Assembly: GCA_041589455.1 (NCBI GenBank)
Contig: JBFHVQ010000005.1
Location: 1 to 64,000 of the forward strand
Direction: 5' to 3'
DNA: 64,000 nt
Source of the DNA: SZUA-229 sp041589455
Lineage (GTDB): Bacteria > Pseudomonadota > Gammaproteobacteria > SZUA-229
The number at the start of each line of letters is the position of its first letter. The stretch's first letter is position 1. This document shows positions 53,240 through 61,473 of the stretch, one piece after another. A model generated the notes under the pieces. The model saw nothing but the letters and a program-made list of their open reading frames with translations. It was not told where the DNA came from and made no database searches. Made by a program: the position numbers and the translations under genes.

Positions 53240-53947
53240 ATGGCTACGATAGAAATCAGTTTCAATGGTGATGTTGTACAACAACTTGACCTGAACCAGG
53301 AAACCTTAACCATTGGTCGTAAGAATGATAACGACATTCATCTGGATAACCTGTCGGTCAGTAGTCACCACGCCAGAATTACTACCCTGCTCAATGATTC
53401 GTTTATTGAAGACATGAATAGCACCAACGGTACATATCTAAATGGCACCCTGATTAAGAAAAGTCCACTTACCCACAATGACATTATTAAAATTGGTAAG
53501 CATCATCTCAAATACATTAATGAAAATGCAACAACAGGTAATGACTTCGAAAAAACCATGATTATAAATCCTGATTCTGATGGCATGCAGGAAACAGAAG
53601 GTGGTACGGCTATCGATCAGTCTGTTGGAAAAATTGCCGCAGAAATCGCCAGCACAGACAGTGGTCACAGTAGCCACCATAGTGCCAGAATACGTTTAAC
53701 CAGCGGCACAAACAATGGCCGAGAGCTACCCCTTACCAAAGTTCTGACTACTTTAGGCAAGCCCGGGGTTCAGGTTGCTGCCATAACGCGTCGACCTACT
53801 GGCTTTTTTCTGATTCATATCGATGGCGGTGAGGGTTCCAGCCGTCCCAAAGTCAATGATATTGAAATAGGCACACAGGCCCAGGCTCTGGTCAATGGCG
53901 ATATCATTGAAGTCGCTGGCGTCAACATGACATTCCTGATGGAATAA
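53240..53947 (+). CDS. FHA-domain protein, phosphothreonine reader of the kinase operon
   Basis: A 235-residue protein with AGGTAA (53228-53233) upstream. Residues about 18-95 form a canonical FHA domain: LTIGRKNDNDIHLDNLSVSSHHARI has GR, S and H, and EDMNSTNGTYLNG has the Asn. An acidic linker of about 45 residues follows (DFEKTMIINPDSDGMQETEGG), with a TMII Thr as a possible kinase target. The C-terminal 85 residues (ARIRLTSGTNNGRELPL, KVNDIEIGTQAQALVNGDII) look like a second, degenerate FHA fold. It follows the phosphatase by 17 bp and is therefore the likely reader or substrate of the kinase. Confidence 0.9.
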   Translation: MATIEISFNGDVVQQLDLNQETLTIGRKNDNDIHLDNLSVSSHHARITTLLNDSFIEDMNSTNGTYLNGTLIKKSPLTHNDIIKIGKHHLKYINENATTGNDFEKTMIINPDSDGMQETEGGTAIDQSVGKIAAEIASTDSGHSSHHSARIRLTSGTNNGRELPLTKVLTTLGKPGVQVAAITRRPTGFFLIHIDGGEGSSRPKVNDIEIGTQAQALVNGDIIEVAGVNMTFLME

Positions 53948-53955
53948 CCAATAGT

Positions 53956-54012
53956 AAAGACGTGTTTTCCTGTCTTTTATTTAGAAATAGACATTAAGAC
54001 ATGCACGTCTTT
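53956..54012 (+). terminator. Nested hairpin after the FHA gene
   Basis: AAAGACGTG (53956-53964) pairs with CACGTCTTT (54004-54012), and GTCTT (53972-53976) with AAGAC (53996-54000). It is immediately downstream of the operon. The loop is large, so its strength is uncertain. Confidence 0.4.
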
Positions 54013-54086
54013 GCATATTATTTATTTCATCCAGTTGAACGCCTCTATCGCTATTAAAAATAGCGTTTACCTACTCGAGTTTCCAA

Positions 54087-54494
54087 ATGAAAAAAACCCT
54101 GTGTCCATTTTCCAAACCCATAATTGGTGGCTGGTGCAAATGCCAGCACGCAAATATGGATGAGCGCTGTGCCGGAAAAATGACCTGCCTCCAGGCCGAC
54201 AAATATCTCAATAACTGCTATAAACTCGTTGATATTTTCAAAGATAAATCCAGATTTGTATTGGGACTTAGTACAGACGAAAACGAATTAACCCACAAAC
54301 AATTAATGCAAATACGCTGCGGCGGCTTATTAGGTATGCAACGTATATTATGCAATCAGCAACAACAACCCGATGTCATAGAAATACAGCAACTTGCACA
54401 ACAAAAATACCAGAATGTTTTAGCATTCCCTTTTAGTGAGATTGTCCGTGACATAAAAATTTTTTCGCACCGTGATAAGCGAAAACAGCGTTAA
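54087..54494 (+). CDS. Cys-rich protein of unknown function
   Basis: A 135-residue protein without signal peptide or membrane span. Eight Cys occur at 6, 17, 19, 28, 34, 44, 78 and 89. The first six lie in CPFSKPIIGGWCKCQHANMD and ERCAGKMTCLQADKYLNNC, spaced as for a metal or Fe-S site. The second half (RCGGLLGMQRILCNQQQQPDV) is helical and has a Gln run. I do not recognise the family. It lies between the FHA operon and a cytochrome gene, 139 bp from the former. A redox or metal role is suggested only by the Cys. Confidence 0.65.
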   Translation: MKKTLCPFSKPIIGGWCKCQHANMDERCAGKMTCLQADKYLNNCYKLVDIFKDKSRFVLGLSTDENELTHKQLMQIRCGGLLGMQRILCNQQQQPDVIEIQQLAQQKYQNVLAFPFSEIVRDIKIFSHRDKRKQR

Positions 54495-54581
54495 CCATTA
54501 AGCACCTGCACCTGCAGAAACACACATCAAACACACCATTCCAAACAGCATTATTTGTTGCCCACGAGAAAAACAAAAGAA

Positions 54582-54629
54582 AAAGCATCCGATTAATAAC
54601 AAGAATTTAACTTAATCTGATGATGCTTT
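54582..54629. terminator. Long imperfect hairpin
   Basis: AAAGCATC (54582-54589) pairs with GATGCTTT (54622-54629), and GATTAA (54591-54596) with TTAATC (54612-54617). It lies about 90 bp after the Cys-rich gene. Confidence 0.4.
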
Positions 54630-55027
54630 GTAGATAGATGGTTCAAGTTAAATTTTCGCATGGACAAACTCTTACATCTATCAGATTATGACTTCGAAAA
54701 TTTCAAGACCTTACAAATCTTAATCCATAATTGATTAAATCGTCACAGCAAAAATATACAATTGGTGATCAAGCACCTTGAAGACAAGTGGTTTCCCGAA
54801 AAATCATGCGAGAACGACGGATCTATGCAAAAGCCATGGATCATGAGCAGCTTTAAATTAACAGTCAATAATTCCTCCCTAGTTTTGTGTTTCTTTGCGT
54901 TCATTTGAGGATTCATCTGCTTGTGGCTTTCCTGTTATAGGAAATTAACACTTGTTATAATATGCTGCCATACTTACAATTTATTTCTGGTTTTCCCGTT
55001 TATTATTTTTTCTTTTCCTTTGGATCA

Positions 55028-55383
55028 TCAATATAATAACCTTAACTTAAAATAAGTGATTACCATGAAAACCCAGAAAACACTAAAGTAAAGCGTTTGT
55101 TTTCTTTTACTTTTAAAATAAACCGCAACAACAGGCACACCAATTATAAAGCCTAACAAAGTAATACCCGTTATTATTATATCTATAAATTCCGATATTA
55201 ACTTACCTTCAGGCTTACATTAATCAGAATTCCATATTTAATAATCTGGCAAGCCAATAGCACTCTATGACTAAATTTCATTCGAGGTCGCTTAGCACTA
55301 TCATCAACACAATTACTTCCACATTAAAATCACCAAGTTGTACTGTATATAAACCCAATAACAAACCCTATAAAGTTGAATGA
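55028..55383 (-). pseudogene. Possible frameshifted remnant of a small membrane protein gene
   Basis: Three short minus-strand frames follow one another with shifts. 55383-55333 reads SFNFIGFVIGFIYSTTW. The frame through ATG 55281 reads MKFSHRVLLACQIIKYGILI and stops at 55198. 55219-55028 is open for 63 codons and has two hydrophobic stretches (FIDIIITGITLLGFIIGVPV and TLYFSVFWVFMVITYF) separated by KSKRK. Joined, they would give a four-span protein. No start codon fits the last frame. In AT-rich DNA a hydrophobic open frame of this size can be chance. Confidence 0.25.
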
Positions 55384-55543
55384 TCAGCCACGCTTTATGC
55401 TTTCAATGTCCATGAAAAATTTTTAAACGAATATCACTACTTGTCCCAGATCAATTTCTCTTAACCAAAATCAATTAAAACATTCTTATTCCCATGTAAA
55501 ATAACCAATTAATGTCATAGCTTCGATCAGAACAGGCGAGCAC

Positions 55544-56383
55544 ATGAACACACGAAACCTTATATTATTCATTAGCTTATTACTGCTTAGCCTGCCAGCT
55601 AGCAGCAGCAATGAGACTGAGGTTAAGCTCCCACCTGAGTCACTTGAGCAATGGTATAAACCCAGCAATAAAAGACAGGCCTGGCTACACACCATGTTTA
55701 AGCTGCGCCGAGAAATGCAGGCCATTGATGAATACGCTAAAGCTGGTGATTATTCCCGTATGGAAAAATGGCTGTCACGTCTGGATAAGCATTACAATAC
55801 TATTGCTGAAATGGTGCCGGAATGGCAGCACCGAATTAAACCACAGCTTATGCTAGATCTTAAAAACTTTACTCGGCAAAAGGATCTGATAAGAATTAAC
55901 AAAACTCTAAACTCTATTCGCCGTACTTGCAATGACTGCCATGATGACTTCCAGACTGTCGCGACAACCCTGTATCGAACACCGAATTACGATGATATTG
56001 AAATCATGAGCAGCAAAGGACGAAAACAATCACTAGATGATAATATGAACGAAATGTCAATGTCAGTTAATAGCTTGTTAATTGCCCTGGACGACAACAG
56101 AAAAGCAGCCGCACTACGAGCTAGAGACCATCTCGCATCACAGCTAGAGTTTCTGGAAGAAAGCTGTAACAGCTGCCATAAAGACGACCCCTATCCCAGG
56201 GAACGCATACTGGGAAATACCACACAGCAACAGTTACTATCGCTGAAAAAACATATACAACAGGACCGCATTAAAGATAGCCAGAAATTAATGGGGCAGA
56301 TCGCCGTTAATGTCTGTTCACGCTGCCACAATATACATCGAACACTTTACGAAGTCCGTAAAGTTATATTATCCGAACACTAA
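55544..56383 (+). CDS. Periplasmic triheme c-type cytochrome
   Basis: A 279-residue protein. The signal peptide (LILFISLLLLSLPASSS) sends it to the periplasm. Three CXXCH heme sites are visible: CNDCH (residues 129-133), CNSCH (208-212) and CSRCH (258-262). The first 140 residues look like a cytochrome c' helical bundle, with the heme site near its end. The rest repeats helix pair plus CXXCH twice. Few Met residues near the ligands suggest His/His or five-coordinate hemes. AGGCGAG lies before the ATG. A small membrane protein follows by 17 bp. An electron transfer or gas-binding role is likely. Confidence 0.9.
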   Translation: MNTRNLILFISLLLLSLPASSSNETEVKLPPESLEQWYKPSNKRQAWLHTMFKLRREMQAIDEYAKAGDYSRMEKWLSRLDKHYNTIAEMVPEWQHRIKPQLMLDLKNFTRQKDLIRINKTLNSIRRTCNDCHDDFQTVATTLYRTPNYDDIEIMSSKGRKQSLDDNMNEMSMSVNSLLIALDDNRKAAALRARDHLASQLEFLEESCNSCHKDDPYPRERILGNTTQQQLLSLKKHIQQDRIKDSQKLMGQIAVNVCSRCHNIHRTLYEVRKVILSEH

Positions 56384-56399
56384 ATCAGGACTAAAAGAC

Positions 56400-56630
56400 A
56401 TGCCTAATAAGAAAGGTTTACTTCAGAAAATTTCATTTGTATCGGGAGTTATCAGTTTCATGATCGCTGTAATTACGGGTATTGCTTTGTATTACCAGAT
56501 ACAGGGCGTAGAGAGCAACAACCCTGTTACTGCCAGCCTGGGTGCGTCTGTCTTTTTCTTTGTATGTGTAGGCATTGTCCTGACGATGATTGGTAAAGCA
56601 GATATTCCGAGTTTTAAATTTAAACCATAA
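56400..56630 (+). CDS. Small two-span inner-membrane protein
   Basis: A 76-residue protein. After a basic start (MPNKKGLLQK) come two membrane spans at about residues 13-33 (VSGVISFMIAVITGIALYY) and 45-65 (LGASVFFFVCVGIVLTMIG). AGGA lies eight bases upstream, and the ATG is 17 bp after the cytochrome stop, so the two are probably cotranscribed. It could anchor or partner the cytochrome. The frame is open 90 bp further upstream, but that would overlap the cytochrome gene. Confidence 0.75.
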   Translation: MPNKKGLLQKISFVSGVISFMIAVITGIALYYQIQGVESNNPVTASLGASVFFFVCVGIVLTMIGKADIPSFKFKP

Positions 56631-56790
56631 ACTTGAAGATGCGCGGTACTCAGACGGCAAATCAGATATTTTCTGTATAGTGATTAAATCCGTAAGCACA
56701 CGCCTACTATGAATAGTTAAAATAAATAACAACAGCCCATTGGCATTACTCAACAGGATTATGCTTCACTGATAACTATCTGAAGTGATT

Positions 56791-57738
56791 TTATGCGCTG
56801 ATTTCGTATTTCTTTAATCGATATAAAAATACATCACGACTTATACCTAACAAACGAGCGGCTCTGGACTTATTACCAGAAGATGCTTCAAGCGCCTGAT
56901 GTAATAGATCGACTTCAAGCTCATCAAAACGAATACCCGTTGAGGGCAATTTAAAACCACAACTCTCAGTTTGTATTTGATGTATATGAGGTGGCAAATT
57001 ACTTTCTTCTATTGTCTTTCCCTGCAATAAAATCAATAGTGATTCGCAAAGGTTTCTAAGTTCTCTTACATTACCTGGCCAGGGATAGTGTTGAAGTTTT
57101 TTAATTGCGGCCGATGAAATTTTTGGCACACTCAGACCGTGCTGATTTGATAATTCAGAAAAGAAATGCTTTACCAGGTAAGGAATATCCTGCCGACGTT
57201 GTGCCAGGGTTGGTAACTCCAGTGGTACAACTTTCAGACGGTAATAGAGATCCTCTCTGAACTCACCATTTTTGATCTGTTGCTGTAGATCACGGTTAGT
57301 TGCAGCAATAATTCTGACATTGGTCTTAAGCGGCTTATTGTCTCCCACTCGCTGACATTCACCATACTCTATAAAACGGAGTAATTTGGCCTGAACCGCT
57401 AGCGATAGCTCACCGATTTCATCCAGAAACAGCGTGCCACTTTCTGCTTGCTGCACAAACCCGGAGTGATCTCTGTCGGCACCGGTAAATGCGCCCTTTT
57501 TATGACCAAATAACTGGGACTCGACAAGTGATTCCGGCAGAGCTGCACAGTTTACTGCAACAAAATGTTGTTTATTACGAGAACTGGATTCGTGCAGTGC
57601 TCTAGCAAGCAGCTCTTTGCCAGTCCCTGTGGCGCCTTCAATTAACACGGTCGCATCGGTAACGGCTATCATGCCAGCGGTATTAATCACCTGCTGAAGT
57701 TCTGCTGAACACCCAATTAATTGTGAAAAATGATTCAT
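56791..57738 (-). CDS. Sigma-54-dependent transcriptional activator without receiver domain
   Basis: A 315-residue protein consisting of a AAA+ domain and a Fis-type DNA-binding domain. Walker A is EGATGTGKE, the sigma-54 contact loop is GAFTGAD, Walker B is GTLFLDEIGEL, and the Arg finger region is FREDLYYRLKVVPLEL. The C-terminal helix-turn-helix is SGNKSRAARLLGISRDVFLYRLKKY. The lack of an N-terminal sensory domain is as in PspF, so activity must be controlled by a partner. It starts 28 bp after a TauE/UreH-type membrane gene on the same strand. Targets are unknown. Confidence 0.9.
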   Translation of the reverse strand: MNHFSQLIGCSAELQQVINTAGMIAVTDATVLIEGATGTGKELLARALHESSSRNKQHFVAVNCAALPESLVESQLFGHKKGAFTGADRDHSGFVQQAESGTLFLDEIGELSLAVQAKLLRFIEYGECQRVGDNKPLKTNVRIIAATNRDLQQQIKNGEFREDLYYRLKVVPLELPTLAQRRQDIPYLVKHFFSELSNQHGLSVPKISSAAIKKLQHYPWPGNVRELRNLCESLLILLQGKTIEESNLPPHIHQIQTESCGFKLPSTGIRFDELEVDLLHQALEASSGNKSRAARLLGISRDVFLYRLKKYEISA

Positions 57739-57766
57739 AAGATCCCAGTTCTCTTTTCGAAATTAA

Positions 57767-58486
57767 TTACATTGTATGGTGATGATGCTCATGGCCACCA
57801 TCGACACCAAAAAACAGGCTGGCGATTGCGCTGATAACCAGTGCTGCCCCGAGTATTTGTCGTGCTCGCTTCGACTGCCCCAGTTTCCTGACCCAGCCGA
57901 GCATAATGCCAGCTGAAAGCATCGCAGGCAGAGTCCCTAAACCAAAAGCTCCCATCATCAGGGCGCCCTCCAGTGTAGAGCCCGCGGTAACTGTCATTAG
58001 CAATACCACATAGACCAGACCACATGGCAACCAGCCCCAGAGCATACCGTATAGAAATGCCTGCCAGCTTACCTTGACTGGCATCAAGCGACGCGCCATT
58101 GGCTCGATCTGTTTCCAGACAGGCTGACCGATCTTCTCCAGCTGGATTAGCTGGGGAAACCAGCCTCCCAGGTAGAGACCTATCGCTGCAATAAACCCGG
58201 CACCTAATACACGCAACACCGTATGAGCGGCATCATCATCCAGGCCGAGCATGGCCAGAACCTCTACCCCAAAGGTTGCCGCTAGCGCCCCTGCCAGCAT
58301 ATAGCTGCTGAGACGACCGAGGTTATAGCTGGTTACTAACAGACCCAGGCGCATACGGTTGTTTCTAACATCAGCCGGCAGGCTCATACTCAGAGCCCCC
58401 ATAATACCACCGCACATCCCCAGGCAGTGCAGACTGCTAAGCAGTCCAATCACCAGCACCGAGGAAATAGTTTGTGGAGAATCCAA
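57767..58486 (-). CDS. TauE/SafE/UreH-like multi-span membrane protein
   Basis: A 239-residue inner-membrane protein with about six spans. The first has SSLHCLGMCGGIMGALS, the CxxxCGG signature of the UreH_2/cytochrome c biogenesis-type membrane family often annotated sulfite exporter TauE/SafE. Further spans include SYNLGRLSSYMLAGALAATFG, MLWGWLPCGLVYVVLLMTVT (another Cys motif) and GTLPAMLSAGIMLG; none is quoted beyond 21 residues. The C-terminus is His-rich (GGHEHHHHTM), suggesting metal. Homologues often lie near cytochrome oxidase (ccoGHIS) genes and may handle copper or sulfur. It precedes the sigma-54 activator gene. Confidence 0.8.
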   Translation of the reverse strand: MDSPQTISSVLVIGLLSSLHCLGMCGGIMGALSMSLPADVRNNRMRLGLLVTSYNLGRLSSYMLAGALAATFGVEVLAMLGLDDDAAHTVLRVLGAGFIAAIGLYLGGWFPQLIQLEKIGQPVWKQIEPMARRLMPVKVSWQAFLYGMLWGWLPCGLVYVVLLMTVTAGSTLEGALMMGAFGLGTLPAMLSAGIMLGWVRKLGQSKRARQILGAALVISAIASLFFGVDGGHEHHHHTM

Positions 58487-58761
58487 TTAATTACGCCTGT
58501 TATAGTCAGCCATAGATTAACCAAGACCCCTTAGAATCGCCAATTGGTTAATTTTTCTCTAGGAATGGCTATTTTAATCGAGACACACCACCGAATAAAG
58601 AGTTAGCTATATCTAATATAAATCAACCTGTCACCCTCCACCCAGTTAATACATTGAATAGACTGATGCTTTGGTTCTACTCAGATAGACTATACTCAAG
58701 CATATAGCCACGAATTATAAAAAACTCTAAGAATATTCAGCACTTACTTATTAATCACCAG

Positions 58762-61473
58762 ATGACAGATACTACTCAGCTAACTGATAATAATGACCGA
58801 CTAAACGCACTTAACTCTCTCGCCTTGCTGGATACTGAACCAGAAGAGCGTTTTGACCGTATTACTCGACTTTGCCAGCAGGTTTTTGATGTCTCTGCCT
58901 GCCTGATTAGTCTGATCGATGACTCACGACAGTGGATTAAGTCATCCCAGGGAGTATCCATCAAGGAAATCCCCCTTGATAAGTCTATCTGCAAAGATAG
59001 CATTGCCTCAGCAAGCCCTATGGTAATTACAGATCTATCTCAGCATGATAACTATTGCAACTCAAGCCTTGCCAGTGCACCTGTTAATGCCCGGTTCTAT
59101 GCGGCTGTTCCGCTAAAGTTTCATGACCAGACAATCATAGGAACCCTGAGCATACTCGATACCGAGCCACGTCAAATAACACCTGATAAGGTGGCACTAC
59201 TCGAAGAGTTTTCAAATCTGATTGAGGCCGAGCTTGAGCATATCCAGGTACTGGATATCGAAAGTCAGCTTAAAACAAATGAACAGGCCCTGTTAATTGA
59301 AAATGAGCGACTGGCACTCGCCACCCACGCAGGAAATATTGGTGTCTGGGATTACAATATTCTCACCAATGAACTCAAGTGGGATGATCGCATGTTCGAA
59401 TTATATGGCATCAGGCGTGATCAGTTCCCCGGGGAATATGAAGCCTGGAGCCATGCACTTCATCCAGAAGACAAAGCTCGATCAGAACAGGAATTAATGG
59501 ATGCAATACAGGGTGTAAAGCCATTCAATACAGAGTTCCGAGTTATCTGGCCGAGTGGAGCCATACACTATATTCAGGCCGCAGGGAATATTATTCGTAA
59601 TAGAAATGGTGAAGCTGAGCGCATGATTGGTGTTAATCAGGACATTACCAGACAGAAGAATATGGAACAGGCCATAAAACAGTTCCAGTTTATTATTCAG
59701 TCCTCAGAAGATGCGATAATCAGTAAAACACCCGATGGAATAATCAGTAGCTGGAACCCGGCAGCAGAACGAATGCTAGGTTATAAACCTGAGGAAGTCA
59801 TTGGCCAATCAATGCTGACCCTGTTTCCACAAGATAGAATACAGGAAGAACAACTGGTCATAAACAGGATATCAGCTGGTGATAAAGTAGAAAGTTATGA
59901 AACCATACAGCGCCGAAAAGACGGTACGCTAATTGATGTTTCTGTCACTATCTCTCCTATTTTTGATGAAGCCGGTAATGTCATCGGCGCCTCAAAAATC
60001 ATGCACGACATCTCCGAACGTAAAAGATTCGACCTGATGAAAAATGAATTTATTTCAACGGTTAGTCATGAATTAAGAACACCCCTTACCTCTATTAAAG
60101 GCGCACTCGGGCTATTAATTGGCAAACATTCCAGAAATATACCTGATAAAGCATTCAAAATGCTAGAAATGGCAAATCGTAATGCTGAACGCCTTAGCCT
60201 ACTGGTAGATGATATTCTGGATCTGGAAAAAATACAGTCCGGCGCTTTACGTCTTGATATGAAGCCTGTTGATATAATTCAGCTTGCAAAAAAAGCCTAT
60301 GAAGAAAACGTTGGTTTTTCTGCTAAACACGATGCAGAACTGGAACTCGTTATAAATACGGATTCAGCAGTTGCAATGGCAGATGAACAACGATTGATGC
60401 AGGTATTTGCCAATTTAATTTCTAACGCCATTAAGTTTTCTCCCTATGGTGAGGTTGTACAGATCATTGTTAACTGCACAGAAAGCCAGATTGAAGTTAG
60501 CATCAAGGATAATGGCCCCGGCATACCTGAAGATTTCAAAGAGCGCATATTTACACGCTTTGCGCAGGCTGATAGCTCCGATACAAAAGAGAAAAGCGGT
60601 ACTGGTCTGGGCTTGAGCATATCAAAAGCCATTATCGACAAACATAAGGGAATTATTGGTTACGAGACATCCAGCCAGAATGGCACTCGTTTTTATTTTC
60701 AGTTACCGGCTCAGCATACTGCTGATGAAACAAAGCCTGAAAAACATAAACACATCAGAAAGGCACTTATATGTGAAGATAATGAGTCCATCACTGATAT
60801 ACTCAAGCGAATACTTAGTGAAGAAGGCATTCGGGTCGATAGCGCACACCTTCTAAATGACGCTCGAAACTTGATTGATAAAAACCAGTACGACTTGTTA
60901 ATACTGGATCTCAGTTTACCTGATGGAAATAGCATCGATCTGGTAGATAAACTTTATCAATCAGAAAAAAGTAACAAAATTCCGATCATAATTGTTTCTG
61001 CAATGGCTGATGAAGGCCGTAACCGTTATCAGGGTAATTCAGATATGATTATTGACTGGTTACAAAAGCCCATAGATACTGATCGCCTGCAAAAAAATCT
61101 CTATTTACTACAGCATCCTAAAGCCCAGATACTCCATGTGGACGACAACCTGGATATGATACAGATTACTGCTTTAATGTTTGATGATTTCTCTCAATTT
61201 AATTATGCTACCACACTGAATCAAGCAACAGAGATGCTATCCAGTCAACATTTTGAACTCATTATTCTGGATCAGACACTACCTGATGGACATGGCACAG
61301 AATTACTCAGCATTATTCCAGAGGGCACTCCGATTATTATTTTTAGTTCATCTGAATACAATGGTGATGATATACGAGTGAAATCCACTCTAAATAAATC
61401 GTTTGCCAATATAAAGCACCTTCGCTCCGCTGCTTTACAGGCATTATCACAGAGCCTTAAGGAGCTACATTAA
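58762..61473 (+). CDS. GAF-PAS-PAS hybrid histidine kinase with two receivers
   Basis: A 903-residue soluble kinase. A GAF domain covers residues about 20-165 (FDRITRLCQQVFDVSACLIS). PAS1 with PAC (about 180-295) and PAS2 with PAC (about 300-425; ILQSSEDAIISKTPDG-type) follow. HisKA has H436 in STVSHELRTPLTSI, and the ATPase has NLISNAIKFS, DNGPGIP and GTGLGLSISKA. Receiver 1 (LICEDNES, LILDLSLPDG) and receiver 2 (LHVDDNLDM, LILDQTLPDG) end the protein. The ATG of the response regulator overlaps the stop (TAATG), so kinase and multi-receiver cyclase form one unit. The signal is unknown. Confidence 0.92.
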   Translation: MTDTTQLTDNNDRLNALNSLALLDTEPEERFDRITRLCQQVFDVSACLISLIDDSRQWIKSSQGVSIKEIPLDKSICKDSIASASPMVITDLSQHDNYCNSSLASAPVNARFYAAVPLKFHDQTIIGTLSILDTEPRQITPDKVALLEEFSNLIEAELEHIQVLDIESQLKTNEQALLIENERLALATHAGNIGVWDYNILTNELKWDDRMFELYGIRRDQFPGEYEAWSHALHPEDKARSEQELMDAIQGVKPFNTEFRVIWPSGAIHYIQAAGNIIRNRNGEAERMIGVNQDITRQKNMEQAIKQFQFIIQSSEDAIISKTPDGIISSWNPAAERMLGYKPEEVIGQSMLTLFPQDRIQEEQLVINRISAGDKVESYETIQRRKDGTLIDVSVTISPIFDEAGNVIGASKIMHDISERKRFDLMKNEFISTVSHELRTPLTSIKGALGLLIGKHSRNIPDKAFKMLEMANRNAERLSLLVDDILDLEKIQSGALRLDMKPVDIIQLAKKAYEENVGFSAKHDAELELVINTDSAVAMADEQRLMQVFANLISNAIKFSPYGEVVQIIVNCTESQIEVSIKDNGPGIPEDFKERIFTRFAQADSSDTKEKSGTGLGLSISKAIIDKHKGIIGYETSSQNGTRFYFQLPAQHTADETKPEKHKHIRKALICEDNESITDILKRILSEEGIRVDSAHLLNDARNLIDKNQYDLLILDLSLPDGNSIDLVDKLYQSEKSNKIPIIIVSAMADEGRNRYQGNSDMIIDWLQKPIDTDRLQKNLYLLQHPKAQILHVDDNLDMIQITALMFDDFSQFNYATTLNQATEMLSSQHFELIILDQTLPDGHGTELLSIIPEGTPIIIFSSSEYNGDDIRVKSTLNKSFANIKHLRSAALQALSQSLKELH

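Larger units (their letters stand above)
54495..55543. other. Gene-poor region upstream of the cytochrome gene
   Basis: About 1,050 AT-rich bases. It contains a hairpin (54582-54629) and, on the minus strand at 55028-55383, an interrupted frame that reads like a membrane protein and is listed separately. No intact gene is supported. Confidence 0.45.
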
